Shown here piece after piece: positions 35,101 to 42,545 of a stretch of DNA of 64,000 nt; positions within the stretch are counted from its first letter, which is position 1, and the number at the start of each line of letters is the position of its first letter. Below the pieces are notes generated by a model that made no database searches, had not been told where the DNA came from, and was given only the letters and a program-made list of their open reading frames with translations. A program made the translations under genes and the position numbers. The stretch spans positions 62,001-126,000 of the forward strand of contig JAGAKN010000014.1 of assembly GCA_017625565.1 (NCBI GenBank), in the 5' to 3' direction. The stretch is from Clostridia bacterium. GTDB lineage: Bacteria > Bacillota > Clostridia > Christensenellales > Borkfalkiaceae.

Positions 35101-37787
35101 CGATGGAAGGGGAAGAGCTTTTGCAACAAATGCAAACGACGTACGACGTGTACGAAGTGATGGAACTCGTTCGCACGAACACGACGCTTTCGCAGTATTT
35201 CACGTTTGCGTTCGGTAGGGTGGATTATTTCGACGCGAGAAAGAATTTCTTGAAAGAGTTATACGAATTGCACGATTTGTGCGCGTCGGTATTTATGGAT
35301 TACAACGGCGACAGTTTCAACAGTATGTGCATTCGCGCGGCGAACGGGTATTCCGCGCCCGTCTTGCGTGGATTGATCCACGCGATCGACGATTTCTACG
35401 CGTCCGAAGACAGTTTGCTTGCTTTGACGGAAGCGGATCGAAATAAATTGCCTGAAGAAGAGATTTTGGAAACGTACACGGCAAAAGCGGGGGCGTTGAT
35501 TGAGAATATTGATATGCTCGCCAACTGGTGTATGTACAAAAAGACGTCGAAAGCACTTGACGAGGCAGGCTTGACGTTTATTACCGATGCCTTGGAAAAC
35601 GGCACGATTACTAGCGAAAATATCATTGACAGTTTTGAAAAGAATATTTATAAGAATTTCTTGCAAACGAACATTCCGCTCGATCCCGTTTTAGCGCGGT
35701 TTTCGGCGGCGGTTTGCGAAGAAAAAGCGGAAAGCTTGCGGATGCTGACGGACGAATTCTCCCGTTTGACCAAGGAATCGATCCGCGCGAAACTCATTTC
35801 CCGTTTGCCGACCGCGTCTACGGAAGGTGGGGTGAGTTTGGAAGTGGCGAATTTCCAACGCTATGCAAAAGCGAATTTACGGGGTATGGGAATTCGGAAA
35901 CTCTTTGAAGAAATTCCGGAACTTATGAAATTTATCGCGCCGTGTATGTTGATGAGCCCGATCACCGTTTCGCAATACTTGCAACCGCAGAACGGTATGT
36001 TCGATCTCGTGATTTTCGACGAAGCGTCGCAAATCCCTACGGCGGAAGCGATTTGTTCGCTGGCGCGCGGGAAATCGGCAATTGTTGTCGGTGACCCCAA
36101 ACAGTTGCCTCCGACGACGTTCTTCAACAATCATTACGTAGACGAAGACAACCTTGAAAATGAAGATATGGAAAGCGTTTTGGACGATTGCTTGGCGATC
36201 AATATGCCTCAACGCCATCTGACGTGGCATTACCGTAGTAAGCACGAAAGTTTGATTGCGTTCTCGAATGCCATGTATTACGGCAACAGGCTTTGTACGT
36301 TCCCGTCGCCCGACGCACTCGCGAGCAAAGTGCGGTTCGTATTCGTGGAAGACGGTACGTACGACCGTGGTATAACCAAGAAGAACAAAGCCGAAGGGGA
36401 TGCGCTTGTGGAAGAAGTTTTACGGCGTTTGTCCGATCCGCAACTTCGGAAATCGAGTTTGGGCGTCGTCACGTTCAGCAACGTACAAAAGGAATATATC
36501 GAACGGAAACTCTCTACGGCGATTGCAGAACGGCGTTTGGAAACGTTTGCTTACGATCGTGAAGAGCCGTTGTTTGTAAAGAATTTGGAAAACGTGCAGG
36601 GGGACGAACGGGACGTCGTACTCTTCTCCATTTGTTATGGCCCGGATAGACTTGGTAGAATTTCGTTGAATTTCGGGCCGTTAAACCAAGCGGGCGGTTG
36701 GCGTCGTTTGAACGTAGCCGTTTCGCGCGCAAGGGAAGAAATGCTTGTATTCTCGTCGATGACGGGGGCGATGATCGATCTATCCAAAACAAACTCTCGT
36801 GGGGTAGCCGGGTTGAAAGCCTTTTTAGATTTTGCGGAAAAGGGCAGAACGAACTTAGCAATTTCTTCGGGGGATTTGGCGACGAAAAAGATCGGGCTTG
36901 GAAAATATATTGCGGAAGAACTCGCGTCCTACGGCTACGATTGTCGATACGACGTCGGGGTTTCTGGATTCAAGATCGACGTGGCGGTACTCGATCCGAA
37001 AGACCGAAAGAAGTTTATTTTGGCGATTATGTGCGATACGCCTAACCGTTTCTCTATAAAAGACCGCAACGTGTTGCAAATTCAGACGTTAAAGCGTAAT
37101 AACTGGAACGTGGTGCGCTTGTTTGCCGTCAATTATTACAACAATCCCAAACGCGAAATCAAGAAGATCAAGGATCTTTTGGATAAACTGACGGGTGCAG
37201 ACAAAAAGGGCGGGGCAGAACTCAACCGTTGCAAGAAAACGTATAAAAAAGCGGTACTCATCGATTTGACGGAAAATGCGAATTACGTGTTATCCGGCGA
37301 AAACGATAAAGAAATTTTAAACCGTTTAAAGACGATCGTGACGGCGGAAGAACCCATTTCGCACGAATTCTTAGTGCGTCGTTGTTTGGCGAGCTTGGGG
37401 ATAACGAAATACGGTTCGAAAGTGGAAACGAGAATGCAAGCGCTTGTTGCGTCTTGCGGATTTAAGTATGAAAAGATTTTCGGAATGGAATTCTACCGTA
37501 AGACGGATAAGAACGTCGGCTATGATAAATACCGCGTGGAAACAGGGGACGTGATCCGAAAGAACGAGATGGATTTCACACCGTACGAGATTATCACGAT
37601 CGTGCGTAGTGCGCTCGAAGACAAAGTTGCGCTGTATATGGAAGAGTTGCAAACGATCGTAGCGTCGGTGTTGCGCTTAGCGAAACAATCGGATAAATTC
37701 GAAGCTTACGTCAACGACTGTGTATCGCTCGGAGAAGAAAAGGGAATGTTCGTGCGTTCGGTGTCCGATCGGATATCGCTGGCGTAA
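32133..37787 (+). CDS. Giant DUF4011-type superfamily 1 helicase with degenerate accessory domains
   Basis: The 1,884-residue protein has a beta-rich N-terminal domain (about 10-130), a transglutaminase-like segment (about 140-260), and a DUF4011 segment (from about 375, WERRLLDLSMKNTLLNF). A superfamily 1 helicase follows, with Walker A GPPGTGKSQT near 676, a long insertion, Walker B VIFDEASQIPTAEA near 1296, and late motifs QGDERDVVLFS and LNVAVSRAREEM. After these come a Vsr/MTES-like nuclease fold (about 1588-1665) and a DUF3320-like end (about 1738). The transglutaminase Cys and His appear lost (SSLEMS and EKEIT), and the nuclease acidic residue in the usual IECDG is Met (AIMCDT). Relatives are often linked to phage defence; here no defence genes adjoin. 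I start at ATG 32133 behind AAGGAAG; GTG 32118 has no site. Confidence 0.85.
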   Translation: MAQKTRKLEEVIFLQAETVKVLSYADYFARKPLFSSLQVKNVGEFPVENLTLTVENDNGMLLPCEKLLAEIPYESAVEIKLDEILSPLYFSNLERAGEEILSVKIKKDKKLIVETQCTVVTLPFDYWQGTNGNCEQLAAFVRPRLGDCARMQTEIVAQMKKWNAPCELGGYVGNDKNTVRKIVAALYASLRKFSVLKKTADISNFVEAGSGTKILTERLASSLEMSLFVCSCLESIGLHPVLVFGEKEITCGAWLYDACFLDTVSDDTERLSAYIADGIHNLTCFDVEDIFSDRNAAYSTSESHFKEKLETGLYDRYVDVRRCRISQVLPLPLRARTLKGYEVLAEEDMASDSLPRELKTTQKLSLDDELTKDKQWERRLLDLSMKNTLLNFSPVKTVVHLVSTSVDDMLDALTERGEASLVSATPEVLDVAKRKVYYNSAREVKRMKELVDLENRSGVIRTYLDETTLNETLTRLVRKNKEADEESGTKILYLAMGFLKWYTRDDGEERYAPLILQPVQLKKSKGGSGYSLVLTDEEATVNATLLEYLKQEFNIDMRGLGTAIQGVKISEALAMVRVEVVGMRNWEVFDDAYIAAFSFARYQMWNDLRQNINEFSKNRLIEALLENSVLVGGGVEMPLREDESNPELTLTPLPADASQWEAIALSQQGKSFVLHGPPGTGKSQTITNIIANALNEGKRVLFVAEKQAALSVVKKRLDGLGLSDFCLELHSNKTNKTDVLQKLTTTLGLAGAQESVGLSEKANSIVKLKEDLSEPMIALHKRRRLGVSIYEALLICLKNKNAPDVMNIESTFYDGLTKEKIETYERMMIQAAATAKECGGVYNSPFSNVNLTEYSLQARDSLYCAAEVILAEIKHLKNYIALFLDLYRQNISTLTRKKLDALAEIAKRLASGSLGRYFKENEEEFYAFYNANRRLDACLEKYFQHCKKLIDIGKEYKELGKWLEEGNTAIEQNKLIRTIAKKLNKTAFLPMEGEELLQQMQTTYDVYEVMELVRTNTTLSQYFTFAFGRVDYFDARKNFLKELYELHDLCASVFMDYNGDSFNSMCIRAANGYSAPVLRGLIHAIDDFYASEDSLLALTEADRNKLPEEEILETYTAKAGALIENIDMLANWCMYKKTSKALDEAGLTFITDALENGTITSENIIDSFEKNIYKNFLQTNIPLDPVLARFSAAVCEEKAESLRMLTDEFSRLTKESIRAKLISRLPTASTEGGVSLEVANFQRYAKANLRGMGIRKLFEEIPELMKFIAPCMLMSPITVSQYLQPQNGMFDLVIFDEASQIPTAEAICSLARGKSAIVVGDPKQLPPTTFFNNHYVDEDNLENEDMESVLDDCLAINMPQRHLTWHYRSKHESLIAFSNAMYYGNRLCTFPSPDALASKVRFVFVEDGTYDRGITKKNKAEGDALVEEVLRRLSDPQLRKSSLGVVTFSNVQKEYIERKLSTAIAERRLETFAYDREEPLFVKNLENVQGDERDVVLFSICYGPDRLGRISLNFGPLNQAGGWRRLNVAVSRAREEMLVFSSMTGAMIDLSKTNSRGVAGLKAFLDFAEKGRTNLAISSGDLATKKIGLGKYIAEELASYGYDCRYDVGVSGFKIDVAVLDPKDRKKFILAIMCDTPNRFSIKDRNVLQIQTLKRNNWNVVRLFAVNYYNNPKREIKKIKDLLDKLTGADKKGGAELNRCKKTYKKAVLIDLTENANYVLSGENDKEILNRLKTIVTAEEPISHEFLVRRCLASLGITKYGSKVETRMQALVASCGFKYEKIFGMEFYRKTDKNVGYDKYRVETGDVIRKNEMDFTPYEIITIVRSALEDKVALYMEELQTIVASVLRLAKQSDKFEAYVNDCVSLGEEKGMFVRSVSDRISLA

Positions 37788-37801
37788 ACGAGAGCATACG
37801 A

Positions 37802-39487
37802 ATGAAGAAGGAAGGAATGGCAACTGCGAAAGAACGCGGGGCGACAGGAAAACTCTTTAATTTTCGTCCCGTGTTTTTTGTCGCCGTTTTTCTTTGTTTG
37901 GGAATACTGTTTGCTTACGGAGAGCTTTGTCGCGGAGTTTCCGCGTTATGGCTATTGTTGTGGTTGCCGTGCGTGGGCGTTGCGCTTTGTTTTTGCCGTA
38001 CGAAAAGGCGATTGATTAACACGCTCCTTGGTGTAGTTTTGTTGGGGACGGCGTTTCTGGTGGGGACATTCTCGTTCCATCGGCAACTGGAACAATTTTC
38101 CGACGCGGAATATTACGAAGGACGTGTCGTTGTCGCGGGAAGGGTGGTTGAAAAAGAGAAAATTTCTTACGGTATTCGGGTGTATTTAACCGACGTCAAC
38201 GTGGATGGAAATCGGGTTGACGGGAAACTCATCGCATACCTGCCCTATGGATATTACGACGAATTACAACTTTCGGACGAATTGCTCTTGCAAGGTGAAA
38301 TCGCGACGGATACTGCGTATTTTGACGAGTACGGTTTTCGCGCGTATGCGATCCGCGAGAATACCGTTTATACAATCGAAAACGTAGACGAGTGTAGGAT
38401 TACGGGCAATACGTTTGACGTGTTTTTAGCCGTTCGACAGCGCGCGGAGCGGGTAATTCGCACGGGATTAGACGAAACGCCTGCCGAGATTGCTTTAGGG
38501 GTATTGTTTGGACAAACTTCGGGGATCGAGAGTGGTTTGTATGCAAATATGCGCTTTGGTGGGATTGCGCATATTTTCGCCGTTTCAGGTTTGCATATCG
38601 GCGCGTTGTTCGGGTTTTGTATGTTGTTGATGCGAAAGACTGTTTTGCAAAAAGCACCTAAGCCCGTGCGATTTTTGCTTGTGGGCGGACTGTTATTGTT
38701 CTATGCAGGAATTTGTGGCTTTTCTCCGTCGGTGGTGCGTGCAACGGTGCTTTGCTTGACGGGGTATTTCGGGACGCTATTGTCTACGCGGACGGATTTT
38801 CTACAATCGCTTGGTTTAGGTGCGATCGTGATTTTGCTCCTTGATCCTACCGCGCTATTCAACGTCGGGTTTCAGCTCTCCTTTTTGTCGTGTTTGGGGA
38901 TTACGTTGCTCGCCCGTCCGTTGCGCTTGGGTATGGATTGTCTTTGCGCTAAAATCCGCTCGTTATTTCCTAAAAAACTCTCGCAAGAAGAACGGGAGGC
39001 TTTGGAGAGTGGGGACACTTTACCGCCGAACGTTTCTGAACGTATTCGACGGTTGACTGTCGGGGCGTTGTCCGTCAGTTTATCGGCGCAAATTTTTACT
39101 GCACCCGTTTGTTTATGGGCGTTCGGGTACGTTTCGGGGAGCGCGTTGCTACTCAACGTACTGTTCGTGCCGATATTTAGTGTGGTGTTTGTGGCACTAC
39201 TATCGGCGGTCGTCGTGGCGTGTTGTTTACCCATAGCGGTCGGTTCCGTGGTGCTATACGTATTCAACGTACTGGTATTTGGGATGCTTTTATTGTTCGA
39301 AGCGGTGGATTTTTCTGCTTTTGCGATTACGGGTTTGCAAATTCCTATCGGCGGCTACATATGCTATTACGGATGTTGCATATTTTGCACGGATAAATGG
39401 AACTTGCATCGTGCGTGGAGGGTGTTCTTTGCGCTCCTGTTTGCGATTTCGTTTATCCTACAGCTAATCGTTGGAAAAATATCGTAA
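37802..39487 (+). CDS. comEC: ComEC/Rec2-family DNA-uptake channel protein without MBL domain
   Basis: ComEC forms the membrane channel that carries single-stranded DNA into competent cells. The 561-residue protein has two or three N-terminal transmembrane helices, an extracytoplasmic OB-like (DUF4131) region at about 95-200, and the competence domain with IFAVSGLHIGALFG, GFSPSVVRATVLC and FNVGFQLSFLSCLGI. It then has about eight more helices. It ends right after the last helix, so the C-terminal metallo-beta-lactamase domain of long ComEC is absent. The ATG at 37802 has only a weak site; ATG 37817 has AGGAAGGA immediately before it, so the true start is uncertain by five residues. comEC next to holA is conserved in Firmicutes. 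Confidence 0.9.
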   Translation: MKKEGMATAKERGATGKLFNFRPVFFVAVFLCLGILFAYGELCRGVSALWLLLWLPCVGVALCFCRTKRRLINTLLGVVLLGTAFLVGTFSFHRQLEQFSDAEYYEGRVVVAGRVVEKEKISYGIRVYLTDVNVDGNRVDGKLIAYLPYGYYDELQLSDELLLQGEIATDTAYFDEYGFRAYAIRENTVYTIENVDECRITGNTFDVFLAVRQRAERVIRTGLDETPAEIALGVLFGQTSGIESGLYANMRFGGIAHIFAVSGLHIGALFGFCMLLMRKTVLQKAPKPVRFLLVGGLLLFYAGICGFSPSVVRATVLCLTGYFGTLLSTRTDFLQSLGLGAIVILLLDPTALFNVGFQLSFLSCLGITLLARPLRLGMDCLCAKIRSLFPKKLSQEEREALESGDTLPPNVSERIRRLTVGALSVSLSAQIFTAPVCLWAFGYVSGSALLLNVLFVPIFSVVFVALLSAVVVACCLPIAVGSVVLYVFNVLVFGMLLLFEAVDFSAFAITGLQIPIGGYICYYGCCIFCTDKWNLHRAWRVFFALLFAISFILQLIVGKIS

Positions 39488-39492
39488 AACCC

Positions 39493-39521
39493 TTGCTTTT
39501 TTTTACGGGATATGTTATAAT
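39493..39521 (+). promoter_or_regulatory. Promoter of holA with extended -10
   Basis: TTGCTT at 39493-39498, a 17-base spacer, then TATAAT at 39516-39521 preceded by TGT (extended -10). Confidence 0.85.
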
Positions 39522-39528
39522 AACATAT
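39510..39528. promoter_or_regulatory. Inverted repeat covering the holA -10 box
   Basis: ATATGTTA (39510-39517) and TAACATAT (39521-39528) are perfect inverted copies separated by three bases. The dyad is centred on the -10 hexamer, the right place for a repressor to block RNA polymerase. As RNA it would begin before the start of transcription, so it is not a transcript hairpin. Confidence 0.5.
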
Positions 39529-39569
39529 AGTCTGTAAAGGATTAGACGAAAAGAAGGAGATTTGGCGAC

Positions 39570-40580
39570 GTGAAATACGTGGATTTTAAAAAATTTACGG
39601 ACGAAAACGGCGCGCAATCCGTCTATCTTTTCGAAGGGGAAGAAGTCTATTTTCGGGAACGTGGCGAGGCGCTGTTGAAATCCCGTTTTTTGCAAGAACC
39701 GACGTTGGATTTCGTGGCGTTCGACGGCTCGGCGTTGAAAGGGGATAAGTTAAAAACACTGGTCGACGCGTGGAATTGTTTCCCGTTTATCAGCCAAAAA
39801 CGCGTCGTGCGGATCAACGAGTTTTACCCAACGGAAAAGGAATACGAATTTTATCTCGAAACGCTTTTTAACGATCCACCGCAGGACGGAATGTTGATTA
39901 TTTGCAACGAGAATAAAGGCAAAGCTGGTACGGCGGTCTTATCGAAAAAGCCCAACGTCACGTACGTAGATTGCGGACGGTCGGACGAAGAAACGATCAA
40001 GAAATGGATATACGTCACTTGTAAACGCGCAGGCGTATACGCAGACGGGATCACGTGTGGAAAGTTGGCGTCCTATTGTGTGTTCGATATGTCGCGGATT
40101 TCCAAAGAAACGGAAAAGCTGTTGGCGTATTGCGAAGCGACGGGTAAAGAACGCTTAACGGACGAGCTTGTCGACGAATTGGTTTACGCCGATTCGGAAT
40201 ACAAGATGTACGAACTAGCGAACGCCATTTCTCGTAAGAATTACGGCTTGTATATGCGTATTGTAAAAGATTTGACGACGCAGGGCTACAACGAAACGGC
40301 ATTGTTGTCCGCGCTTGCGGGATATTTCAAAGGTTTGTACGAAACTTCGATTTGTCGGGGTAGCGACAAGGAAGTGGCGACGGCGCTTGGGATCAAGGAA
40401 TACGCAGTAAAGAAAAATCGCGAACAGGCATCGAAATTTAGCAAAGAAAGTTTGCTAACGTTATACAACGACGTATACGGCGCGATTAGCGCCGTGAAAT
40501 GTGGGGAGTGTACCCCCGACGGCGCTTTTAAGACGGTGACGGCGAAATTATTTTTTCAAGAAAATGAAAAGCGACGCTAA
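39570..40580 (+). CDS. holA: DNA polymerase III subunit delta
   Basis: The delta subunit opens the sliding clamp within the clamp-loader complex. The 336-residue protein has the typical start (VYLFEGEEVYFRERGEALL), a collapsed Walker region with DAWNCFPFISQKRVVRI, and a C-terminal helical bundle where LLSALAGYFKGLYETS corresponds to the family's conserved collar segment. The start is GTG at 39570, nine bases after AAGGAGA. It has its own promoter behind comEC. A 6-bp hairpin overlaps the stop codon. Confidence 0.9.
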   Translation: MKYVDFKKFTDENGAQSVYLFEGEEVYFRERGEALLKSRFLQEPTLDFVAFDGSALKGDKLKTLVDAWNCFPFISQKRVVRINEFYPTEKEYEFYLETLFNDPPQDGMLIICNENKGKAGTAVLSKKPNVTYVDCGRSDEETIKKWIYVTCKRAGVYADGITCGKLASYCVFDMSRISKETEKLLAYCEATGKERLTDELVDELVYADSEYKMYELANAISRKNYGLYMRIVKDLTTQGYNETALLSALAGYFKGLYETSICRGSDKEVATALGIKEYAVKKNREQASKFSKESLLTLYNDVYGAISAVKCGECTPDGAFKTVTAKLFFQENEKRR

Positions 40581-40619
40581 ACGTCGCAAAAAAATACCTA
40601 TAAAAGCAAGGAGAACGTT

Positions 40620-41378
40620 ATGAAATTAAGAATAGGTACTTACAACGTACAGCATTGTGCGGACAATACCGTCCCTGAAGACGAATCAGGTCGTCTTGTA
40701 GTGCGCGTGGATAAAGTAGCGCGGTTATTAAAGGATTTAGGGCTTGAAATCGTAGGTCTTAACGAAGTCTACGGCAAAGGACCTGGGGAAGAATATTGCG
40801 ATCAAGCGAAAAAGCTCGCGGAATATTTCGGCACGGAAGAATACGCATTCGGGCAATCGAAAGAATTCGAGTGGGGGGATTCGATCGGGAACGCGGTATT
40901 AAGTAATTACAAGATCGTAAACGTAGAGTATTATCCCGTACTCTCGCCGACGGAAGAAGAACGTCGTGCGGAAGAAAAGAGTTGGTACGAAGATCGACTT
41001 GTAGTGAAGACGACGGTGGATGTCGGCAGGGAAATTTGTTTTTTGTCAACGCATTTCGGGCTCAACGGCTTGGAAAAAGAACGTATGGTAGAAAAGCTTG
41101 TGGAAATTATCGATGCGGAAACCCGTCCGATTATTCTTTGTGGGGACTTTAACGTATTCCCCGATCAAGACTACTTGAAGCCCATTTATGCGCGCTTGCA
41201 AAGCGCGGCGGACGTTATGGGCAAACGCAACGAATTGACGTGGGCGTCTTTCGATCCCCGTTTTACCTTGGACTACATTTTCGTTTCCAAAGAATTTACA
41301 GTGAAAGCGTTTGAAGTCGTCGACGTAATTCTTTCCGATCATAGACCGTTGTGGGCGGAAGTGGAATTAGACGTATAA
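40620..41378 (+). CDS. EEP-fold hydrolase, cytoplasmic member of a tandem triad
   Basis: This 252-residue protein is a complete endonuclease/exonuclease/phosphatase (DNase I-like) domain without a signal peptide. Catalytic positions are visible: Asn9 (TYNVQH), Glu49 (GLNEVYG), His145 (STHFGL), Asp176 and Asn178 (CGDFN), Asp218 (LDYIFVS), and Asp240-His241 (SDHRPLW). EEP enzymes cleave phosphodiester or phosphomonoester bonds in DNA, RNA, lipids or small molecules; the sequence does not reveal the substrate. AAGGAG precedes the ATG. It is the first of three adjacent paralogues; the two that follow carry export signals. Shared stretches of DNA, for example around CGGAAACCCG and GGGGACTTTAA, show origin by tandem duplication. 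Confidence 0.88.
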   Translation: MKLRIGTYNVQHCADNTVPEDESGRLVVRVDKVARLLKDLGLEIVGLNEVYGKGPGEEYCDQAKKLAEYFGTEEYAFGQSKEFEWGDSIGNAVLSNYKIVNVEYYPVLSPTEEERRAEEKSWYEDRLVVKTTVDVGREICFLSTHFGLNGLEKERMVEKLVEIIDAETRPIILCGDFNVFPDQDYLKPIYARLQSAADVMGKRNELTWASFDPRFTLDYIFVSKEFTVKAFEVVDVILSDHRPLWAEVELDV

Positions 41379-41408
41379 GTAAACTTCCAAAACAGCTAAG
41401 GAGAAAAG

Positions 41409-42461
41409 ATGAAAGGAAAAATAAAAAGGTGTCTAGCAGGGGCTTTGGCGACGTTGATATGTTTTGGGGCAAGCTTTTTCGTGGCTTGTATCAACGATAC
41501 GCAAACAAGCTCTATAAGCAACTCGACAACGTCGTCTACCATAGAGGGAAACTCGTCTTCGGAATCCAGCTCGTCTTCGGAATCCAGCTCGTCTTCGACG
41601 GATCAGGATTCGTCTACGGATAACGATAGTTCGTCCTATCCGCAAATAGACGTTTTCGATAAAGATTCGTATACCGATACTTGGGACGATCCCACGTTGC
41701 GCTCGGTAAAATTTAGGGTTTGCTCGTACAATATTGCGCACGGTTTGGACTACAGCACCGATCCAGCGGCTGTCCGTATCCATAAAACGGGGGTATTCCT
41801 AAAACAGTACGGGGTAGATATCGCAGGGCTTAACGAAGTCTATGATAAAAGCTCGAATACAGATTATCTAAACCAAGCAGGCAGAGTTGCGCTGTATGCA
41901 GGGCTCGAGTACCACGTTTGGGGACAGGGCAAGCAGTTCGATTGGGGTGGAAACGTTGCGCTCGGCAACGCGGTGATCAGCAAGTACAAGTTTTTGGATA
42001 CGCAGTTTATCGCAGTGCCTGCGCCTGTAGTTGGCGACAGCGATTACAGAAGCGAATATAGCAATCTGTATGAAGATCGTGTGATCGTCAAGACGACGAT
42101 GAACGTCGGTAGAGAAATTTGCTTTATCACAACGCATTTTGGGTTGGTCGGCGAAGAGCAAAACCGTATGATTGCAGAGCTTACAAAAGTGCTGGATGCG
42201 GAAACCCGCCCCGTGATCCTTTGCGGGGACTTTAATGCGGAACCCGATGCGACTCAATTGAAACCGATTTATGAACGTTTGCAAAGCGCGGCGGATCTTA
42301 TGGATAAGCGTTATGAACCAACGATTTCGTCTTGGGATCCACATGCGACGATCGACTATATTTTCGTTTCCGAAGAATTTACGGTAAAAGATTTTGACGT
42401 AGTAGAAGTGATTATGTCCGACCATTTGCCTGTGTGGGCGGATTTGGAATTAGCGTTCTAA
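41409..42461 (+). CDS. EEP-fold hydrolase, lipoprotein member of a tandem triad
   Basis: A 350-residue paralogue of the preceding gene, predicted to be membrane-anchored outside the cell. Residues 1-27 form a lipoprotein signal peptide (basic start, hydrophobic core, FFVAC with Cys27). Residues 33-76 form a Ser/Thr/Asp-rich linker encoded partly by an 18-base tandem repeat. The EEP domain starts near residue 100 with SYNIAH and retains GLNEVYD, TTHFGL, CGDFN, IDYIFVS and SDHLPVW. The lead-in DSYTDTW recurs in the third paralogue as DTFTDSW, so homology extends beyond the domain. A site (AAGGAG) precedes the ATG, 30 bases after the first paralogue. A nuclease, lipid phosphodiesterase or phosphatase role are all open. 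Confidence 0.87.
   Translation: MKGKIKRCLAGALATLICFGASFFVACINDTQTSSISNSTTSSTIEGNSSSESSSSSESSSSSTDQDSSTDNDSSSYPQIDVFDKDSYTDTWDDPTLRSVKFRVCSYNIAHGLDYSTDPAAVRIHKTGVFLKQYGVDIAGLNEVYDKSSNTDYLNQAGRVALYAGLEYHVWGQGKQFDWGGNVALGNAVISKYKFLDTQFIAVPAPVVGDSDYRSEYSNLYEDRVIVKTTMNVGREICFITTHFGLVGEEQNRMIAELTKVLDAETRPVILCGDFNAEPDATQLKPIYERLQSAADLMDKRYEPTISSWDPHATIDYIFVSEEFTVKDFDVVEVIMSDHLPVWADLELAF
41552..41597 (+). repeat. 18-base in-frame tandem repeat in the lipoprotein linker
   Basis: CTCGTCTTCGGAATCCAG occurs at 41552-41569 and 41570-41587, followed by a ten-base partial copy. The unit is a multiple of three and encodes six residues (Ser/Glu), so copy-number change would lengthen or shorten the cell-surface linker without a frameshift. 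Confidence 0.9.
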
Positions 42462-42545
42462 AGTAAAAAAAGGCGTAAAGAATTACATAGTTTTCAAAAT
42501 AATTGAATAAAAAAATAAATAAAATATATATAAGGAGTAAAAAAA

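Noticed and set aside
31949..39490. A defence island around the giant helicase
   Set aside because: Neighbours are nrnA, comEC and holA, with no modification, toxin or integrase genes and no base-composition change.
40571..40587. GCGACG/CGTCGC hairpin over the holA stop as a terminator
   Set aside because: A run of As, not Ts, follows on the coding strand, and there is no minus-strand gene that would use it.
41409..41623. Short repeats in the lipoprotein gene as a CRISPR array
   Set aside because: The copies are contiguous without spacers and lie in frame within a coding sequence.
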